Part shown: positions 37,390-46,697 of the stretch, piece by piece
How positions within the stretch are numbered: position 1 is the stretch's first letter
Layout of the letters: each line of letters starts with the position of its first letter
From: Lachnospiraceae bacterium
Lineage (GTDB): Bacteria > Bacillota > Clostridia > Lachnospirales > Lachnospiraceae
DNA: 64,000 bases
NCBI GenBank assembly: GCA_017620255.1
Contig: JAFZQU010000001.1
Location: 1 to 64,000 of the forward strand
Direction of reading: 5' to 3'
Notes under the pieces: model-generated
The model's input: only the letters and a program-made list of their open reading frames with translations
Database searches by the model: none
What the model was told of the DNA's origin: nothing
Translations under genes and position numbers: made by a program

Positions 37390-37617
37390 ATGGAAGAATT
37401 ACGTGAGATTTTGGAAGGCATTCATCCGGAAGTCGACTATGACTCGGAAACCGGCCTGATCGACCGCAGGATCTTTGATTCGTTCGATGTGATCACACTG
37501 GTCGGCGAACTCATGGACCATTTTGACGTGGAGATCACCGCGGAGCAGATGGTGCCCGATCACTTTAATTCCATGCAGGCCATCTGGAGTCTGCTGGAAG
37601 AACTGATGGAAGAATAA
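37390..37617 (+). CDS. DltC-like carrier protein
   Basis: This 75-residue acidic carrier protein has its phosphopantetheine serine at Ser31 in IFDSFDVI. The D-S-F wording, with EITAEQMVPDHFNSM after it, is very close to DltC. GGAG at 37377-37380 is spaced 9 bases from the ATG. It starts three bases after the ligase stop and overlaps the MBOAT start by one base. It would hand an aminoacyl thioester to the membrane acyltransferase. Confidence 0.93.
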   Translation: MEELREILEGIHPEVDYDSETGLIDRRIFDSFDVITLVGELMDHFDVEITAEQMVPDHFNSMQAIWSLLEELMEE

Positions 37618-39212
37618 TGTCGCTCATATCCATAGAATTTTTGTGTTTCTGCCTGGTGCTTGTCCTTCTGTTCTATCTGATAAAGGGACCTTATCAGTGG
37701 ATCATCCTGCTGGTCGCAAGCATTGCGTTCTATTGCTTCTGCGGACCGAAATACATCGTCTATATCCTTGTGACGGCTACGACGGTCTATTTTACGGCGC
37801 GCGGGATCGAGGGATTTTCAAAAAAACGGGACGCTTATCTTGCAGACCATAAGGAAACGCTTGGCAGAGAAGAGAAAAAAGCATATAAAGCTGACATCAA
37901 GAGCAGACAGAAGCGGCTCTTGTTTTTGTGTATCCTTTTGAATGTCGGGATCCTTGCGACGCTTAAATATCTGGATTTCGGGATCGCATATTTTAACTAT
38001 TACCGGCTGATGCTGACGGGAAATACGAACCTTGTGCTCCAGCCCATGCTGATCCTGCCGCTCGGGATCTCGTTTTACACGTTTCAGAGCCTCGGCTACG
38101 TGATCGATGTCTATTACGGGAAAGTGAAGGCAGAGCGGCAGTATTTCCGTTTCCTGCTGTTTGTCAGTTTTTTCCCGCAGATCATACAGGGACCGATCTC
38201 CCGTTTTGCGGATCTGGAACCCCAGCTGTTTACGCCGAAGCGTTTTGAAACGGAACGGATCAAATCGGGGCTTTATCGGATCCTGTTCGGTCTGTTCAAG
38301 AAACTGGTGATCGCGGACAGGCTGTCCGCCTATGTGACAAGGACCGCGGCGTTTCGGGAAGATTACAAAGGGATCTATCTCCTGCTCTGTATCTTCTTTT
38401 ATGCGTTCCAGATCTACGGTGATTTTTCCGGCGGGATCGATGTGGCGATCGGTACCGCGGAACTGTTCGGGATCCGGCTGACGGATAACTTCGAGCGGCC
38501 GTTCTTTTCAAAGAGTATCGCCGAATACTGGAGAAGATGGCATATCACGCTCGGGACATGGTTCCGGGATTATATCTTTTATCCCCTGTCCGTGAACAAA
38601 CGTGTCCTGAACCTCGGAAAGTGGTGCAGAAGCCATCTTGGCGAAGGGGTCGGTAAACGCGTGCCCATCTATCTGCCGATGATCGCCGTGTGGGCACTGA
38701 CCGGAATGTGGCACGGTTCGGAGAGCAAATATATCGTCTGGGGACTCTGCAACTGTTTTTTCCTGATCCTCGGAACGGAAGCAGAGCCGTTTTCCGCGCG
38801 GATCATGGAAAAACTGCATCTTCGTAACGACATGTTTGTAATGAAGTGTTACCGGATCTTCAAGACGTTCTGGCTGATGTCTTTCCTGCGCGTGTTTGAT
38901 TTTGTCAAAACCCCGCGGGACGGATTCTGCATGATCCGTGACGCGTTTATAAAGTGGGATACCTTTGACTGGCATGAAGTATACACGACGCTGCTGTTCC
39001 CCAAAGAAGAGGTGATCGTGGCGTTTGTTGCGATCATACTGCTGACGGTGGTGTCCCTGATCCAAAGGAAAGGCCGGATCGCGGACCGTCTGCTGAAAAA
39101 ATCACCCTGGATACAGTATTCCACGCTTGCTGCCTTTGCACTGCTCATTCTGATCTTTGGCAGTTACGGACTCGGATATGACGCACAGAGCTTTATTTAT
39201 ATGAATTTCTGA
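37617..39212 (+). CDS. MBOAT acyltransferase of the dlt-like operon (DltB-like)
   Basis: This is a 531-residue polytopic MBOAT. The catalytic histidine is H366 in GMWHGSESK; the second conserved histidine is H309 in RRWHITLGTW. The family block PLGISFYTFQSLGYVIDVYYGK is complete. It has a charged cytoplasmic loop at about 70-105 that DltB usually lacks. It sits directly after the carrier gene and before an SGNH partner, as in dltABCD. Expected role: pass the carrier-bound aminoacyl group outward to a surface polymer. Confidence 0.93.
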   Translation: MSLISIEFLCFCLVLVLLFYLIKGPYQWIILLVASIAFYCFCGPKYIVYILVTATTVYFTARGIEGFSKKRDAYLADHKETLGREEKKAYKADIKSRQKRLLFLCILLNVGILATLKYLDFGIAYFNYYRLMLTGNTNLVLQPMLILPLGISFYTFQSLGYVIDVYYGKVKAERQYFRFLLFVSFFPQIIQGPISRFADLEPQLFTPKRFETERIKSGLYRILFGLFKKLVIADRLSAYVTRTAAFREDYKGIYLLLCIFFYAFQIYGDFSGGIDVAIGTAELFGIRLTDNFERPFFSKSIAEYWRRWHITLGTWFRDYIFYPLSVNKRVLNLGKWCRSHLGEGVGKRVPIYLPMIAVWALTGMWHGSESKYIVWGLCNCFFLILGTEAEPFSARIMEKLHLRNDMFVMKCYRIFKTFWLMSFLRVFDFVKTPRDGFCMIRDAFIKWDTFDWHEVYTTLLFPKEEVIVAFVAIILLTVVSLIQRKGRIADRLLKKSPWIQYSTLAAFALLILIFGSYGLGYDAQSFIYMNF

Positions 39213-39213
39213 T

Positions 39214-40233
39214 ATGAAACCAAAAACAAAACGCATTCTGCGGATCGTCTGCATGCTGGCGCTGACCGTTTTCCTGTTTTGGACCGTGAACCTTCTGTTC
39301 ATGCCCAAATACATCGAAAAGGACCCGGACGGCAGGATCACCGCGGAATTCTACCGGGAAAAACTGAATAACGATGTGATCTTTACCGGATCTTCCACGG
39401 TCTATGCGGGGATCAATCCGATCACGCTCTGGAAAGAATACGGACTGACCTCTTATGACCGTTCCAATTCTTCCCAGACGGCCTGGATCGCCTATTATAT
39501 GATCAAGGATGCCATCGCGGTCGCAAAGCCGAAACTGGTGGTGCTCGATGTCGGGTTCTTTTATGTAGCGGATGACTATGCGGAAGAAGCGGAAAACCGC
39601 AAAACACTGGATGACATGCGGATCGGCAGGGAGAAATTCCAGTGTATGAAAACGGTCATGACGGAAGATGAAACCGTGAAAGATTACCTGTTTCCGATCT
39701 TGCGGTTCCATACGCGCTGGAAATATCTGACGGCGGAGGATTTCAAATACCTGTATTACAAGCCGAGTGTCACGTATAACGGTTATATCCGTTCCGACCT
39801 CGTGGAGCCGGCTGCTGCAGAGAAGAAAGAAGAGAACCTGCAGGACGTGCGCTTATCCAATCGGAACGGGCTGTTCCTTGAGAATATCCTGCAACTGTGC
39901 CGGGATGAACAGATACCGGTGCTGCTCATCAAAACGCCTTCTCACGATCCCAAGTGGGGTGATGAGTTTGAAGCGGACCTTAAGTTTGTTGCAGATCCGT
40001 ACGGTGTGGACTATATTAATTTTGATGACTATACGGATGAGATCGGCCTTGATTATTCCAAAGATACGCCGGATGGCGGCGGACATCTGAACGCAAGCGG
40101 AGCGGAAAAGTTCTCGAAATATCTGGGTGCATACCTGACAGAGCATTTTACGCTTACAGATCATAGAAATGATCCTGCCTATGTGAAAGTATGGCAGGAA
40201 AAATGTGAGAGATACGACAATGGACAACAATAA
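39214..40233 (+). CDS. SGNH/DltD-like partner protein
   Basis: This is a 339-residue protein with one N-terminal membrane helix (about 9-29) and an extracytoplasmic SGNH-like domain. The nucleophile block is IFTGSSTVYAGINP (serine near residue 59), and the D-x-x-H block is DGGGHLNASGAEKF. The tail LTDHRNDPAYVKVW is shared with the partner at 16448. By analogy with DltD it helps move the acyl group from MBOAT to the polymer. Its 3' end overlaps the aminomutase gene by 14 bases. Its own ribosome site is weak, suggesting coupling to the MBOAT gene. Confidence 0.87.
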   Translation: MKPKTKRILRIVCMLALTVFLFWTVNLLFMPKYIEKDPDGRITAEFYREKLNNDVIFTGSSTVYAGINPITLWKEYGLTSYDRSNSSQTAWIAYYMIKDAIAVAKPKLVVLDVGFFYVADDYAEEAENRKTLDDMRIGREKFQCMKTVMTEDETVKDYLFPILRFHTRWKYLTAEDFKYLYYKPSVTYNGYIRSDLVEPAAAEKKEENLQDVRLSNRNGLFLENILQLCRDEQIPVLLIKTPSHDPKWGDEFEADLKFVADPYGVDYINFDDYTDEIGLDYSKDTPDGGGHLNASGAEKFSKYLGAYLTEHFTLTDHRNDPAYVKVWQEKCERYDNGQQ

Positions 40234-41446
40234 GAGAGAGATATCCCTGAAACGTGCGGAAGAACTGCATGAGGAGATCAGGGATTACCTGACATTTAAA
40301 AACGAATATCTGATGGATATGAGCATGCGCAGGGACGTCATGAGCCTGCAGCATAAAAAGGATCTGCTGGATTATTTCGGCGCAAGCGAAGAGGACTGGA
40401 ATGACTGGCACTGGCAGTTAAAGAACCGGATCGGTTCCGCGGATGTGCTGAAACACTTTATGCACTTAAGTCCTGCGCAGGTGGATCTTCTGAATGAGAT
40501 CTCCGCGAAATACCGCTGGGCCACCACACCCTATTACCTGTCGCTCATGGATTACGAGAACCTCGCATATCCGATCGACCGTATGGCGATCCCGAGCGCG
40601 GAGGAACTGGATGAGAGCGGGGAACTCGACCCCATGCATGAGGAATACACAAACCCGGCAGCCTGCATCACACGCAGATATCCGAACCGGCTCATCATCA
40701 ACGTGACCAGCTCCTGTGCGATGTTCTGCAGACACTGTCAGCGGCGCAGAAGGATCGGGGAATGCGATAAGATCGAACCGGATCACCGTATCCAGGAAGC
40801 GATCGATTATATCAAGGCCACGCCGGAGATCAGGGACGTACTGATCACGGGCGGGGATCCGCTGATGCTGCCCGATGAGATCCTGGAATCCATCATCGCC
40901 AGAGTCCGTGCGATCGAACATGTGGAGATCATCCGGATCGGAACGAGGCTTCCCGTGACGATGCCGCAGCGCATCACGAAGGAACTTGTGCAGATGCTCT
41001 CCAAGTATCATCCGCTGTTTATCAACACGCAGTTCAACCATCCGGGCGAGATCACGAAAGATGCCGCAAGAGCCTGCAACATGCTCGCAGACGCCGGCAT
41101 TCCGCTTGGCAACCAGATGGTATTCCTGAAAGGCATCAATAACGATAAATACATCGTGCAGCTCTTAAATGAGCAGCTTTTGAAGGTCAGAGTCAGACCG
41201 TATTACATCTTCCATCCAAAGCAGGTTAAGGGAACGGGACATTTTGCGATCCGTGTCGAGGAAGGACTTGCGATCATGAAATACCTGCGCGGCCATACCT
41301 CGGGACTTGCGATCCCGCAATATATCCTGAACGCACCGGGCGGTCTCGGAAAGATCCCGCTCCTGCCGCAGTACATTGAAGAGATGGACGATGCGCATGT
41401 GGTCATGCATACGTGGGAAGACAAAGAAGTGGAGATCATATACTAG
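40220..41446 (+). CDS. eam: Glutamate 2,3-aminomutase-like radical SAM enzyme
   Basis: This 408-residue KamA-family enzyme has C166-x3-C170-x2-C173 for the 4Fe-4S/SAM cluster and K378 in GGLGKIP for PLP. Lysine 2,3-aminomutase binds the substrate side chain with two aspartates (293 and 330 in the clostridial enzyme). Here these are K334 (HPKQVKG) and N371 (LNAPGG), the pair reported for clostridial glutamate 2,3-aminomutase, with the same 37-residue spacing. The product would be beta-glutamate. The ATG at 40220 has GAGAG eight bases upstream; an in-frame GTG at 40205 is less likely. It overlaps the dlt-like operon, so beta-glutamate may be the acyl cargo; otherwise it may serve as osmolyte. 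Confidence 0.88.
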   Translation: MDNNKREISLKRAEELHEEIRDYLTFKNEYLMDMSMRRDVMSLQHKKDLLDYFGASEEDWNDWHWQLKNRIGSADVLKHFMHLSPAQVDLLNEISAKYRWATTPYYLSLMDYENLAYPIDRMAIPSAEELDESGELDPMHEEYTNPAACITRRYPNRLIINVTSSCAMFCRHCQRRRRIGECDKIEPDHRIQEAIDYIKATPEIRDVLITGGDPLMLPDEILESIIARVRAIEHVEIIRIGTRLPVTMPQRITKELVQMLSKYHPLFINTQFNHPGEITKDAARACNMLADAGIPLGNQMVFLKGINNDKYIVQLLNEQLLKVRVRPYYIFHPKQVKGTGHFAIRVEEGLAIMKYLRGHTSGLAIPQYILNAPGGLGKIPLLPQYIEEMDDAHVVMHTWEDKEVEIIY

Positions 41447-42157
41447 ATGGACAGTTTGTATGTTGTAATGCCTGCCTACAATGAGGAGGCCAATATTGAA
41501 CAGGTTGTCAGACAGTGGTATCCTGTGCTTCTCGGCAAAGATGAACGGTCACGGATCGTGATCGCGGATGCCGGGTCCACGGACAGTACACATGCGATCT
41601 TAACGCGTCTTACACAGGAGTTCCCGCAGCTTGAGATCCTCACGGAAAGCGACAGGCAGCATGGACCGAAGCTGATCGCACTCTATAAAAAAGCGATCGA
41701 AGATCAGATCGATTATGTGTTCCAGACCGATTCCGACGGGCAGACGGATCCCGTGGAATTCAACGCCTTCTGGGATGAACGGATGCTCTATGACGGGATC
41801 TTCGGAAACAGAACGGTAAGAGGCGACGGGAAGTCGCGTGCGTTTGTGGAGAAGGTGGTATGCATGTTGCTGCGCCTGTATTTTAAGGTGCGCGTGCCGG
41901 ACGCCAACGCACCCTTCAGGCTCATGAAAGTCTCCACACTGGCCAAATACATGGACAGGCTGCCGGATGACTACAATATCCCGAATATCATGCTCACCAC
42001 GTTTTTTGTGCGCTATCATGAGAAATGCAGTTTTAAGGTGATCTCATTCAAACCGAGACAGGGCGGGAAAAACTCCATCAACATCCGCAAGATCATCGGG
42101 ATCGGATGGAAGGCACTGAAAGACTTCAGAGGTTTCAAAAAAGGAATGAAGGCGTGA
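41447..42157 (+). CDS. Family 2 glycosyltransferase, polyprenyl-phosphate type
   Basis: This is a 236-residue GT-A enzyme. MPAYNEEANI and IADAGSTDST form the nucleotide site, and TDSDGQTDP carries the D-x-D metal motif. It lacks C-terminal membrane helices, like DPM1-type enzymes. It begins directly after the aminomutase stop (TAGATG) and overlaps the next, GT-C-like gene (GTGA). Together with the small transporter pair downstream this makes a complete charge-flip-transfer set. Donor sugar unknown. Confidence 0.9.
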   Translation: MDSLYVVMPAYNEEANIEQVVRQWYPVLLGKDERSRIVIADAGSTDSTHAILTRLTQEFPQLEILTESDRQHGPKLIALYKKAIEDQIDYVFQTDSDGQTDPVEFNAFWDERMLYDGIFGNRTVRGDGKSRAFVEKVVCMLLRLYFKVRVPDANAPFRLMKVSTLAKYMDRLPDDYNIPNIMLTTFFVRYHEKCSFKVISFKPRQGGKNSINIRKIIGIGWKALKDFRGFKKGMKA

Positions 42158-43770
42158 AAGCACTGAAGACCTATGTGGATCTGTTTAAAAAAGAGAACAT
42201 CGTACTGAAACTGTTTACGGTTCTGTTGCTTTTGTTCACCGTCTATTTTCTTGTGTGGGTCATGCAAGGATTTATCCTGGGGCTTTCCTATCCGAAGGAA
42301 CGGTATGAACTGGTCAATCTGAACCTGGCAGAAGCATTTTTAAACGGTCAAAACCCGTATCTGCTCGAAAGTCTTTCCGGCGACAGCACCCATACGCCGG
42401 TTGTTTATCTGTATCCGTTTGTCAACAGTCTGCTCGCGGGCGGACTTTCTTTTCTCTTTGGCGGAAATGTCCTGCTTTCCCTTTACATTGTAAGTTTCCT
42501 TGCCATGATCTTAAGCGGGTTACTTGCTTTCCTGCTTGTTTTACGATACAGCCGTACGACGGTAGGGCCTGCGCTCGCCTTTCTGCTCGTGATGTTCTGT
42601 CACTGGCGCTACGGCTATACCAGTGCCGCGCCCGACGCGCTCGGGATCTTCGTGACGCTTCTGACGCTGTATCTTGCCGTACATCCGACGCTGAAACATA
42701 AACCGCTCTGGTGTTCGCTTGGTATCGTGCTCACGTTTTACATCAAGTTATATTTTGTCGGGATCTGTATCAGCATCTTCCTGTATATGTGGTTCAGGTC
42801 CAAACGGGATGCACTGAAACTGTTTTTATACTGCGTGTTCTTTACCGGCGTCAGTGTGGCGCTGATCGCCGTTTTTTGGCCGCTTTACTGGGACTATACG
42901 GTCATGACGATGTTCTACGGATCCAATGCGACAGGAACCGGCACGCAGTCGCAGACCGGCGGGATCGCTTATTTCTTTGAGCAGTTTCTCTATTTAAGCC
43001 GCATCTTTGCGGGATTTTACCTGATGATCGCGGCAGCGTTTGTATGGGACCTGATCCGGAAAAAAAGAGGCGGGAAAGCTGAGCGGATCGGAGATGAGAT
43101 ACTGCTCTTTGGTATACAGATCCCGGTACAGCTTCTGATGCTGCTCTTTTTTGCCAGACATGACGGGGCTTATCTCACCTATTTCCTGCAGTTACTCTTT
43201 CCGTCGCTCATCATCTACGCACTGATCCGGACGGAACAGATCGAAATACAGGGGCATGAAAAGATCTATATGGCCTGTTATGTGGCACTCTCTGTTTTTA
43301 CCGTGTATTTCGGGTTCAGGAAACTGCCGATGCATCTTTTGAACGATACGGAGATCGCAACCTGGGAGAGTGCATATACGCTGATGGATGAATACAGGGA
43401 ACAGGGAGAAGTCCTGAATTATTATCCGACGGCTTTCGAAGGGGTACAGAACGGGGACACGATCTTTGCGACGGGGCATGACAATGCAGCCATGGATGAT
43501 AACAGACAGGAGCAGTGGGAGAGCGATCCACTCGGGCAGACGTTGTTTCCGGATGCCGGACTGCTCTTTGAGACTTTTGACCGTTACGAAGAGGATGCAC
43601 TGAATAAGATCGAGGAACAGGAATACGCACTTGTTACCTGCCCGGTTGACGGGGAATGGTTTGTGGACGGAGAACTTCTGTCTTCGTACGGTTATACAGA
43701 GGTGGCCGAATATGACCTGCAGGTCGGAAACATGGTTTATCCTACGGAATTCTGGGGTGCAGTTCAATAG
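42154..43770 (+). CDS. GT-C-like polytopic glycosyltransferase
   Basis: This is a 538-residue protein with about ten to twelve membrane helices and a ~110-residue soluble tail. The first outer loop (LVNLNLAEAFLNGQNPY) resembles GT87/ArnT-like enzymes. I place the start at GTG 42154, overlapping the previous stop, with AAGGA at 42141-42145; an upstream in-frame ATG at 42106 lies inside the GT2 gene. It would use an undecaprenyl-phosphate sugar outside the cell. Acceptor unknown. Confidence 0.75.
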   Translation: MKALKTYVDLFKKENIVLKLFTVLLLLFTVYFLVWVMQGFILGLSYPKERYELVNLNLAEAFLNGQNPYLLESLSGDSTHTPVVYLYPFVNSLLAGGLSFLFGGNVLLSLYIVSFLAMILSGLLAFLLVLRYSRTTVGPALAFLLVMFCHWRYGYTSAAPDALGIFVTLLTLYLAVHPTLKHKPLWCSLGIVLTFYIKLYFVGICISIFLYMWFRSKRDALKLFLYCVFFTGVSVALIAVFWPLYWDYTVMTMFYGSNATGTGTQSQTGGIAYFFEQFLYLSRIFAGFYLMIAAAFVWDLIRKKRGGKAERIGDEILLFGIQIPVQLLMLLFFARHDGAYLTYFLQLLFPSLIIYALIRTEQIEIQGHEKIYMACYVALSVFTVYFGFRKLPMHLLNDTEIATWESAYTLMDEYREQGEVLNYYPTAFEGVQNGDTIFATGHDNAAMDDNRQEQWESDPLGQTLFPDAGLLFETFDRYEEDALNKIEEQEYALVTCPVDGEWFVDGELLSSYGYTEVAEYDLQVGNMVYPTEFWGAVQ

Positions 43771-43784
43771 GTGAGAGGATACAT

Positions 43785-44141
43785 ATGAAAGAAAAAAGCA
43801 GCCGGATCGGCATTTTTATCATACTGCAGATCATGAACGTACTGTATTCCATCAACAGCGTTCTGATCAAGGTCGTTTCCACGCGGTGGGAATCGCAGGG
43901 GCTTTTTAAGCCCGTGACACTGCTACTGCTGTTTGCGGCGGTTGCGGTGCTGGGAGTGTATGCGATCCTATGGCAGAAGATCCTGACTAAAGTGGATCTG
44001 ACGGTTGCGTATATGTGTAAAGGCATGATCATTTTCTGGGGAATGTTGTGGGCTTTCCTGATCTTCGGGGAACAGATCACGGCATGGAACCTTGCAGGAA
44101 CGGTCATTATATTTGCAGGAACGTATCTGGTGACATCATGA
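43785..44141 (+). CDS. Small EamA/SMR-like transporter subunit, pair 2 (first)
   Basis: This 118-residue, four-helix protein is related to the subunit at 22593: compare VDLTVAYMCKGMIIFWG with LPLTVAYANKAVSVIWA. A GAGAGGAT ribosome site lies before the ATG. It overlaps its partner by ATGA. Placed after a GT2 and a GT-C gene, it fits an ArnE/F-like flippase half. Confidence 0.82.
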   Translation: MKEKSSRIGIFIILQIMNVLYSINSVLIKVVSTRWESQGLFKPVTLLLLFAAVAVLGVYAILWQKILTKVDLTVAYMCKGMIIFWGMLWAFLIFGEQITAWNLAGTVIIFAGTYLVTS

Positions 44142-44485
44142 ACATTTATATCGCGATAGGTATTTATACGGTCAGCGGCCTGGTGGCTGCGCTCTCACAA
44201 CTGATCCTGAAATTCGCGGCCATGAAGCCAAATGGCAGACAGGGACTGATGCAGTATCTGGATTACAGGATCATCTTATCTTACGGGATGCTGTTTGCAA
44301 CGATCTTTTTCAATATGATCGCCATGCGCTACATGCCGTATAAGTATGCGCCCGTACTTGCCTCACTCTCTTATGTGTTCGTGCTGATCCTCGGAAGATT
44401 CGTGTTACACGAAGAGATCGGCAAAAAGAGGATGATCGGGATCATTCTTATCTTTCTCGGGATGTTTGTTTTCCAGATCGGTTAG
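44138..44485 (+). CDS. Small EamA/SMR-like transporter subunit, pair 2 (second)
   Basis: This is a 115-residue, four-helix protein. ALSQLILKFAAMK and the closing RFVLHEEIGKKRMIG match the subunit at 23056 in layout. The ATG at 44138 overlaps the previous stop; a longer in-frame opening at 44048 lies wholly within the previous gene. Its last 38 bases overlap the 3' end of a gene on the other strand, with no terminator between. Confidence 0.82.
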   Translation: MNIYIAIGIYTVSGLVAALSQLILKFAAMKPNGRQGLMQYLDYRIILSYGMLFATIFFNMIAMRYMPYKYAPVLASLSYVFVLILGRFVLHEEIGKKRMIGIILIFLGMFVFQIG

Positions 44486-46697
44486 TATAAAAGATGTATC
44501 CGTAAAGTGCAGCAGTTCCAAGCAGTGAGATCAGAGCGCTGACATAGAACAGAGGATGCATTGTAAACCGGATATCGATCACCTGAGGGCTTTCGCTCTG
44601 TGTCAGGGCCAGCATGATCCGGTTATGCTCACTGTTTATGATGGGCAGTTCCACGCCCTCTGCATTATAGGCATGATATCCCTTGTAATAGAACAGGGGG
44701 AATTCCATATAATTATCCGCACTCTTACAGATGTATTCATAGTGGACCGAGGTTCCGTTCTTTAAGTACACCAGATTTTCCACACTATCCCAATCCCCGC
44801 AATTCGGAAGAGAAGACTCATAGAAAGAAATATCCGTTCCGGCAGGAAGGTAACCGGCCTGCTTGTAATAGATATTGCCGGTCATACGGTCATGTACGCA
44901 GGTATCACAATTTGCGATCTGCCGGCAGCTTGTGAGCGTCCCGAGGAAGACGGCAACGAGAAGAAGCGCAGTCATGCCGGTACAAAGCCGTTTCTTCGGT
45001 GCATCCTCTGCCGCGCGGATGATGCCTGCGACAAAGATGGCAAATCCAAGCGAGATCGCAGATGTGCCCGCAAGCATAAAGCGTTCCGCAAACTGGAAGG
45101 ACTGCAGGGCACTGTATATGGGACCCAGATAGGAAACCGGTTTCCACGGGAACAGGGCCGTAGACATCCAGAACAGGATAAAGCCGGCTATGAGCAGATA
45201 TATACAGAAGACACTCTGCCTCGGCTCCCATGCGGTATTGATCCTTTTTTTCAGGATGCATGCAGCCAGGATGATCACGAGTACAAGCAGGAGCAGATGG
45301 TAGGCGCCGCTTTCAGACAGAAAACTGACAGACAGCGGCTGCAGGGTGTTTAAAAACTCGAGTTTCATCGTCCCGACAGAGAGCCCCCAGCTGTAATAAT
45401 ATACAAACGGAACGATCGTGGAAAGACCGGTAACAAGAAAGACACCTACCGCCTTTAACAGAGACAGAAAGATCTTTCCGATCTTTGCTTTTAGGTTCTG
45501 TTTTCTCCAAAGAATAAGCAGGGCAAAGAGCAAAGTGATCACGCTTAGGACAATGCCCAGAACAAAAGAGAGGATATGCGAACACAGTTGTCCCGCCACC
45601 GCAATGGTGAGCAGATACCAGTGTTTACCATCCTTAAAGAAGATGTCGTAAAGGGCTGTGAACAATAAGGGGAAAAACATGAGTGCGATCCCCATGCCGA
45701 GCGCCTGTCCGCCCCCGTACATCACATACATGCGGTACGGAAAGAAGGTAAAGAGAATGGCGGAGATCAGGGCAGCCATGGCTGAACCGGACATGTATTT
45801 TGCGCAGAAATAAACGATCAGAAGCGAGGCAAGATTGATCAGGAACAGGATCGTTCCAAGGGATGCTACCATGGAAACACCGCGGTTACGCAGGAGGCCG
45901 GGAAGGTAGAGAAACTTGTCCGGATAAATACAGCTGATCTCTCCGTAATCGTTGCAGTAATTCGGATAAATGACCGTCGGAAGCCTGTGCTCGGAGAGCG
46001 CATAACTCACGCCGTCCATACGCATCAGATGCGGTCTGGTATCCGTCCCCATCCAGAGCCGTCCCAAAAAGACCGGAAAACTTACGATGAAAGCCGCCAG
46101 TGTAAGGAGTCCGGCGGTAAGCCACTGCTGTTTGGTAAAATGCAGCTTTTTCCACATAAACCATATGCAGACAGGAAGCAGCAGACCGGTCAGAACGGTC
46201 AGGATCATAAAGTACTCATAATCCGTATAGAGCGGCGCGGACGATGTGATCGTGATATCACGGACAGAAAGCGTTCCGCTGCCGTCATAGACCAGCCACG
46301 CATGGAAATGATCGGAAGCGGGCCAGACCGAAAAGGTTTCGCTGACCTGCGTTTCGGAAGCAGGCAGGGGGATATAGCGGTCCAGATTGCTGTTTGGAGA
46401 AATGTGCAGTTTGTTGTCTCCGGTGCTTTCATAGGTGATCGTGATCGTGTAATCGCCGCTCCTTAAATGTGCCGCAGGCGGATCCGCAAACACCCCGTTA
46501 AATCCGGAAGTCTCATCCACTGTCAGTACGCCCTCCGCATCCACGTGACCGGCGTTCAGTGAAAAGGTATTCAGGTCATAGGAATATGCATATTCCGTGC
46601 TGCGCATGCGGTTAAAGTAAAATAACAGCAACAGCAGCAGGATCGCGTACGCAGTCAGGATCAGCGCGTGATTTTTATGCAGGGTTGTTTTTTTCAT
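44448..46697 (-). CDS. Large YfhO-like GT-C protein with N-terminal beta domain
   Basis: This 749-residue membrane protein is a paralogue of those at 51303 and 55061. Order: one helix (about 10-27), an extracytoplasmic beta-rich domain (about 40-155; blocks SGDYTITITYE and GSGTLSVRDITI), about eleven helices, a soluble C-terminal domain with FPLFYYKGYHAYN, and a final helix. The acidic outer-loop motif is GTDTRPHLMRMDG, comparable with YDGFFHCSR in the paralogue. It is the last gene of a three-gene minus-strand operon, overlapping the fusion gene by 23 bases. Likely a surface glycosyltransferase; donor unknown. Confidence 0.75.
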   Translation of the reverse strand: MKKTTLHKNHALILTAYAILLLLLLFYFNRMRSTEYAYSYDLNTFSLNAGHVDAEGVLTVDETSGFNGVFADPPAAHLRSGDYTITITYESTGDNKLHISPNSNLDRYIPLPASETQVSETFSVWPASDHFHAWLVYDGSGTLSVRDITITSSAPLYTDYEYFMILTVLTGLLLPVCIWFMWKKLHFTKQQWLTAGLLTLAAFIVSFPVFLGRLWMGTDTRPHLMRMDGVSYALSEHRLPTVIYPNYCNDYGEISCIYPDKFLYLPGLLRNRGVSMVASLGTILFLINLASLLIVYFCAKYMSGSAMAALISAILFTFFPYRMYVMYGGGQALGMGIALMFFPLLFTALYDIFFKDGKHWYLLTIAVAGQLCSHILSFVLGIVLSVITLLFALLILWRKQNLKAKIGKIFLSLLKAVGVFLVTGLSTIVPFVYYYSWGLSVGTMKLEFLNTLQPLSVSFLSESGAYHLLLLVLVIILAACILKKRINTAWEPRQSVFCIYLLIAGFILFWMSTALFPWKPVSYLGPIYSALQSFQFAERFMLAGTSAISLGFAIFVAGIIRAAEDAPKKRLCTGMTALLLVAVFLGTLTSCRQIANCDTCVHDRMTGNIYYKQAGYLPAGTDISFYESSLPNCGDWDSVENLVYLKNGTSVHYEYICKSADNYMEFPLFYYKGYHAYNAEGVELPIINSEHNRIMLALTQSESPQVIDIRFTMHPLFYVSALISLLGTAALYGYIFYTNRSGKQTSRER

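Noticed and set aside
35881-37617. Naming the ligase and carrier dltA and dltC
   Set aside because: The D-Ala pocket cysteine is absent and the locus contains an aminomutase, so a D-alanine role is not supported.
40220-41446. Annotation as lysine 2,3-aminomutase
   Set aside because: The family match is strong, but the two lysine-binding aspartates are replaced by Lys and Asn at the spacing reported for glutamate 2,3-aminomutase.
44448-44485. Frameshift or misassembly at the convergent gene overlap
   Set aside because: Both reading frames end with normal family C-termini, so a 38-base tail-to-tail overlap is the simpler explanation.
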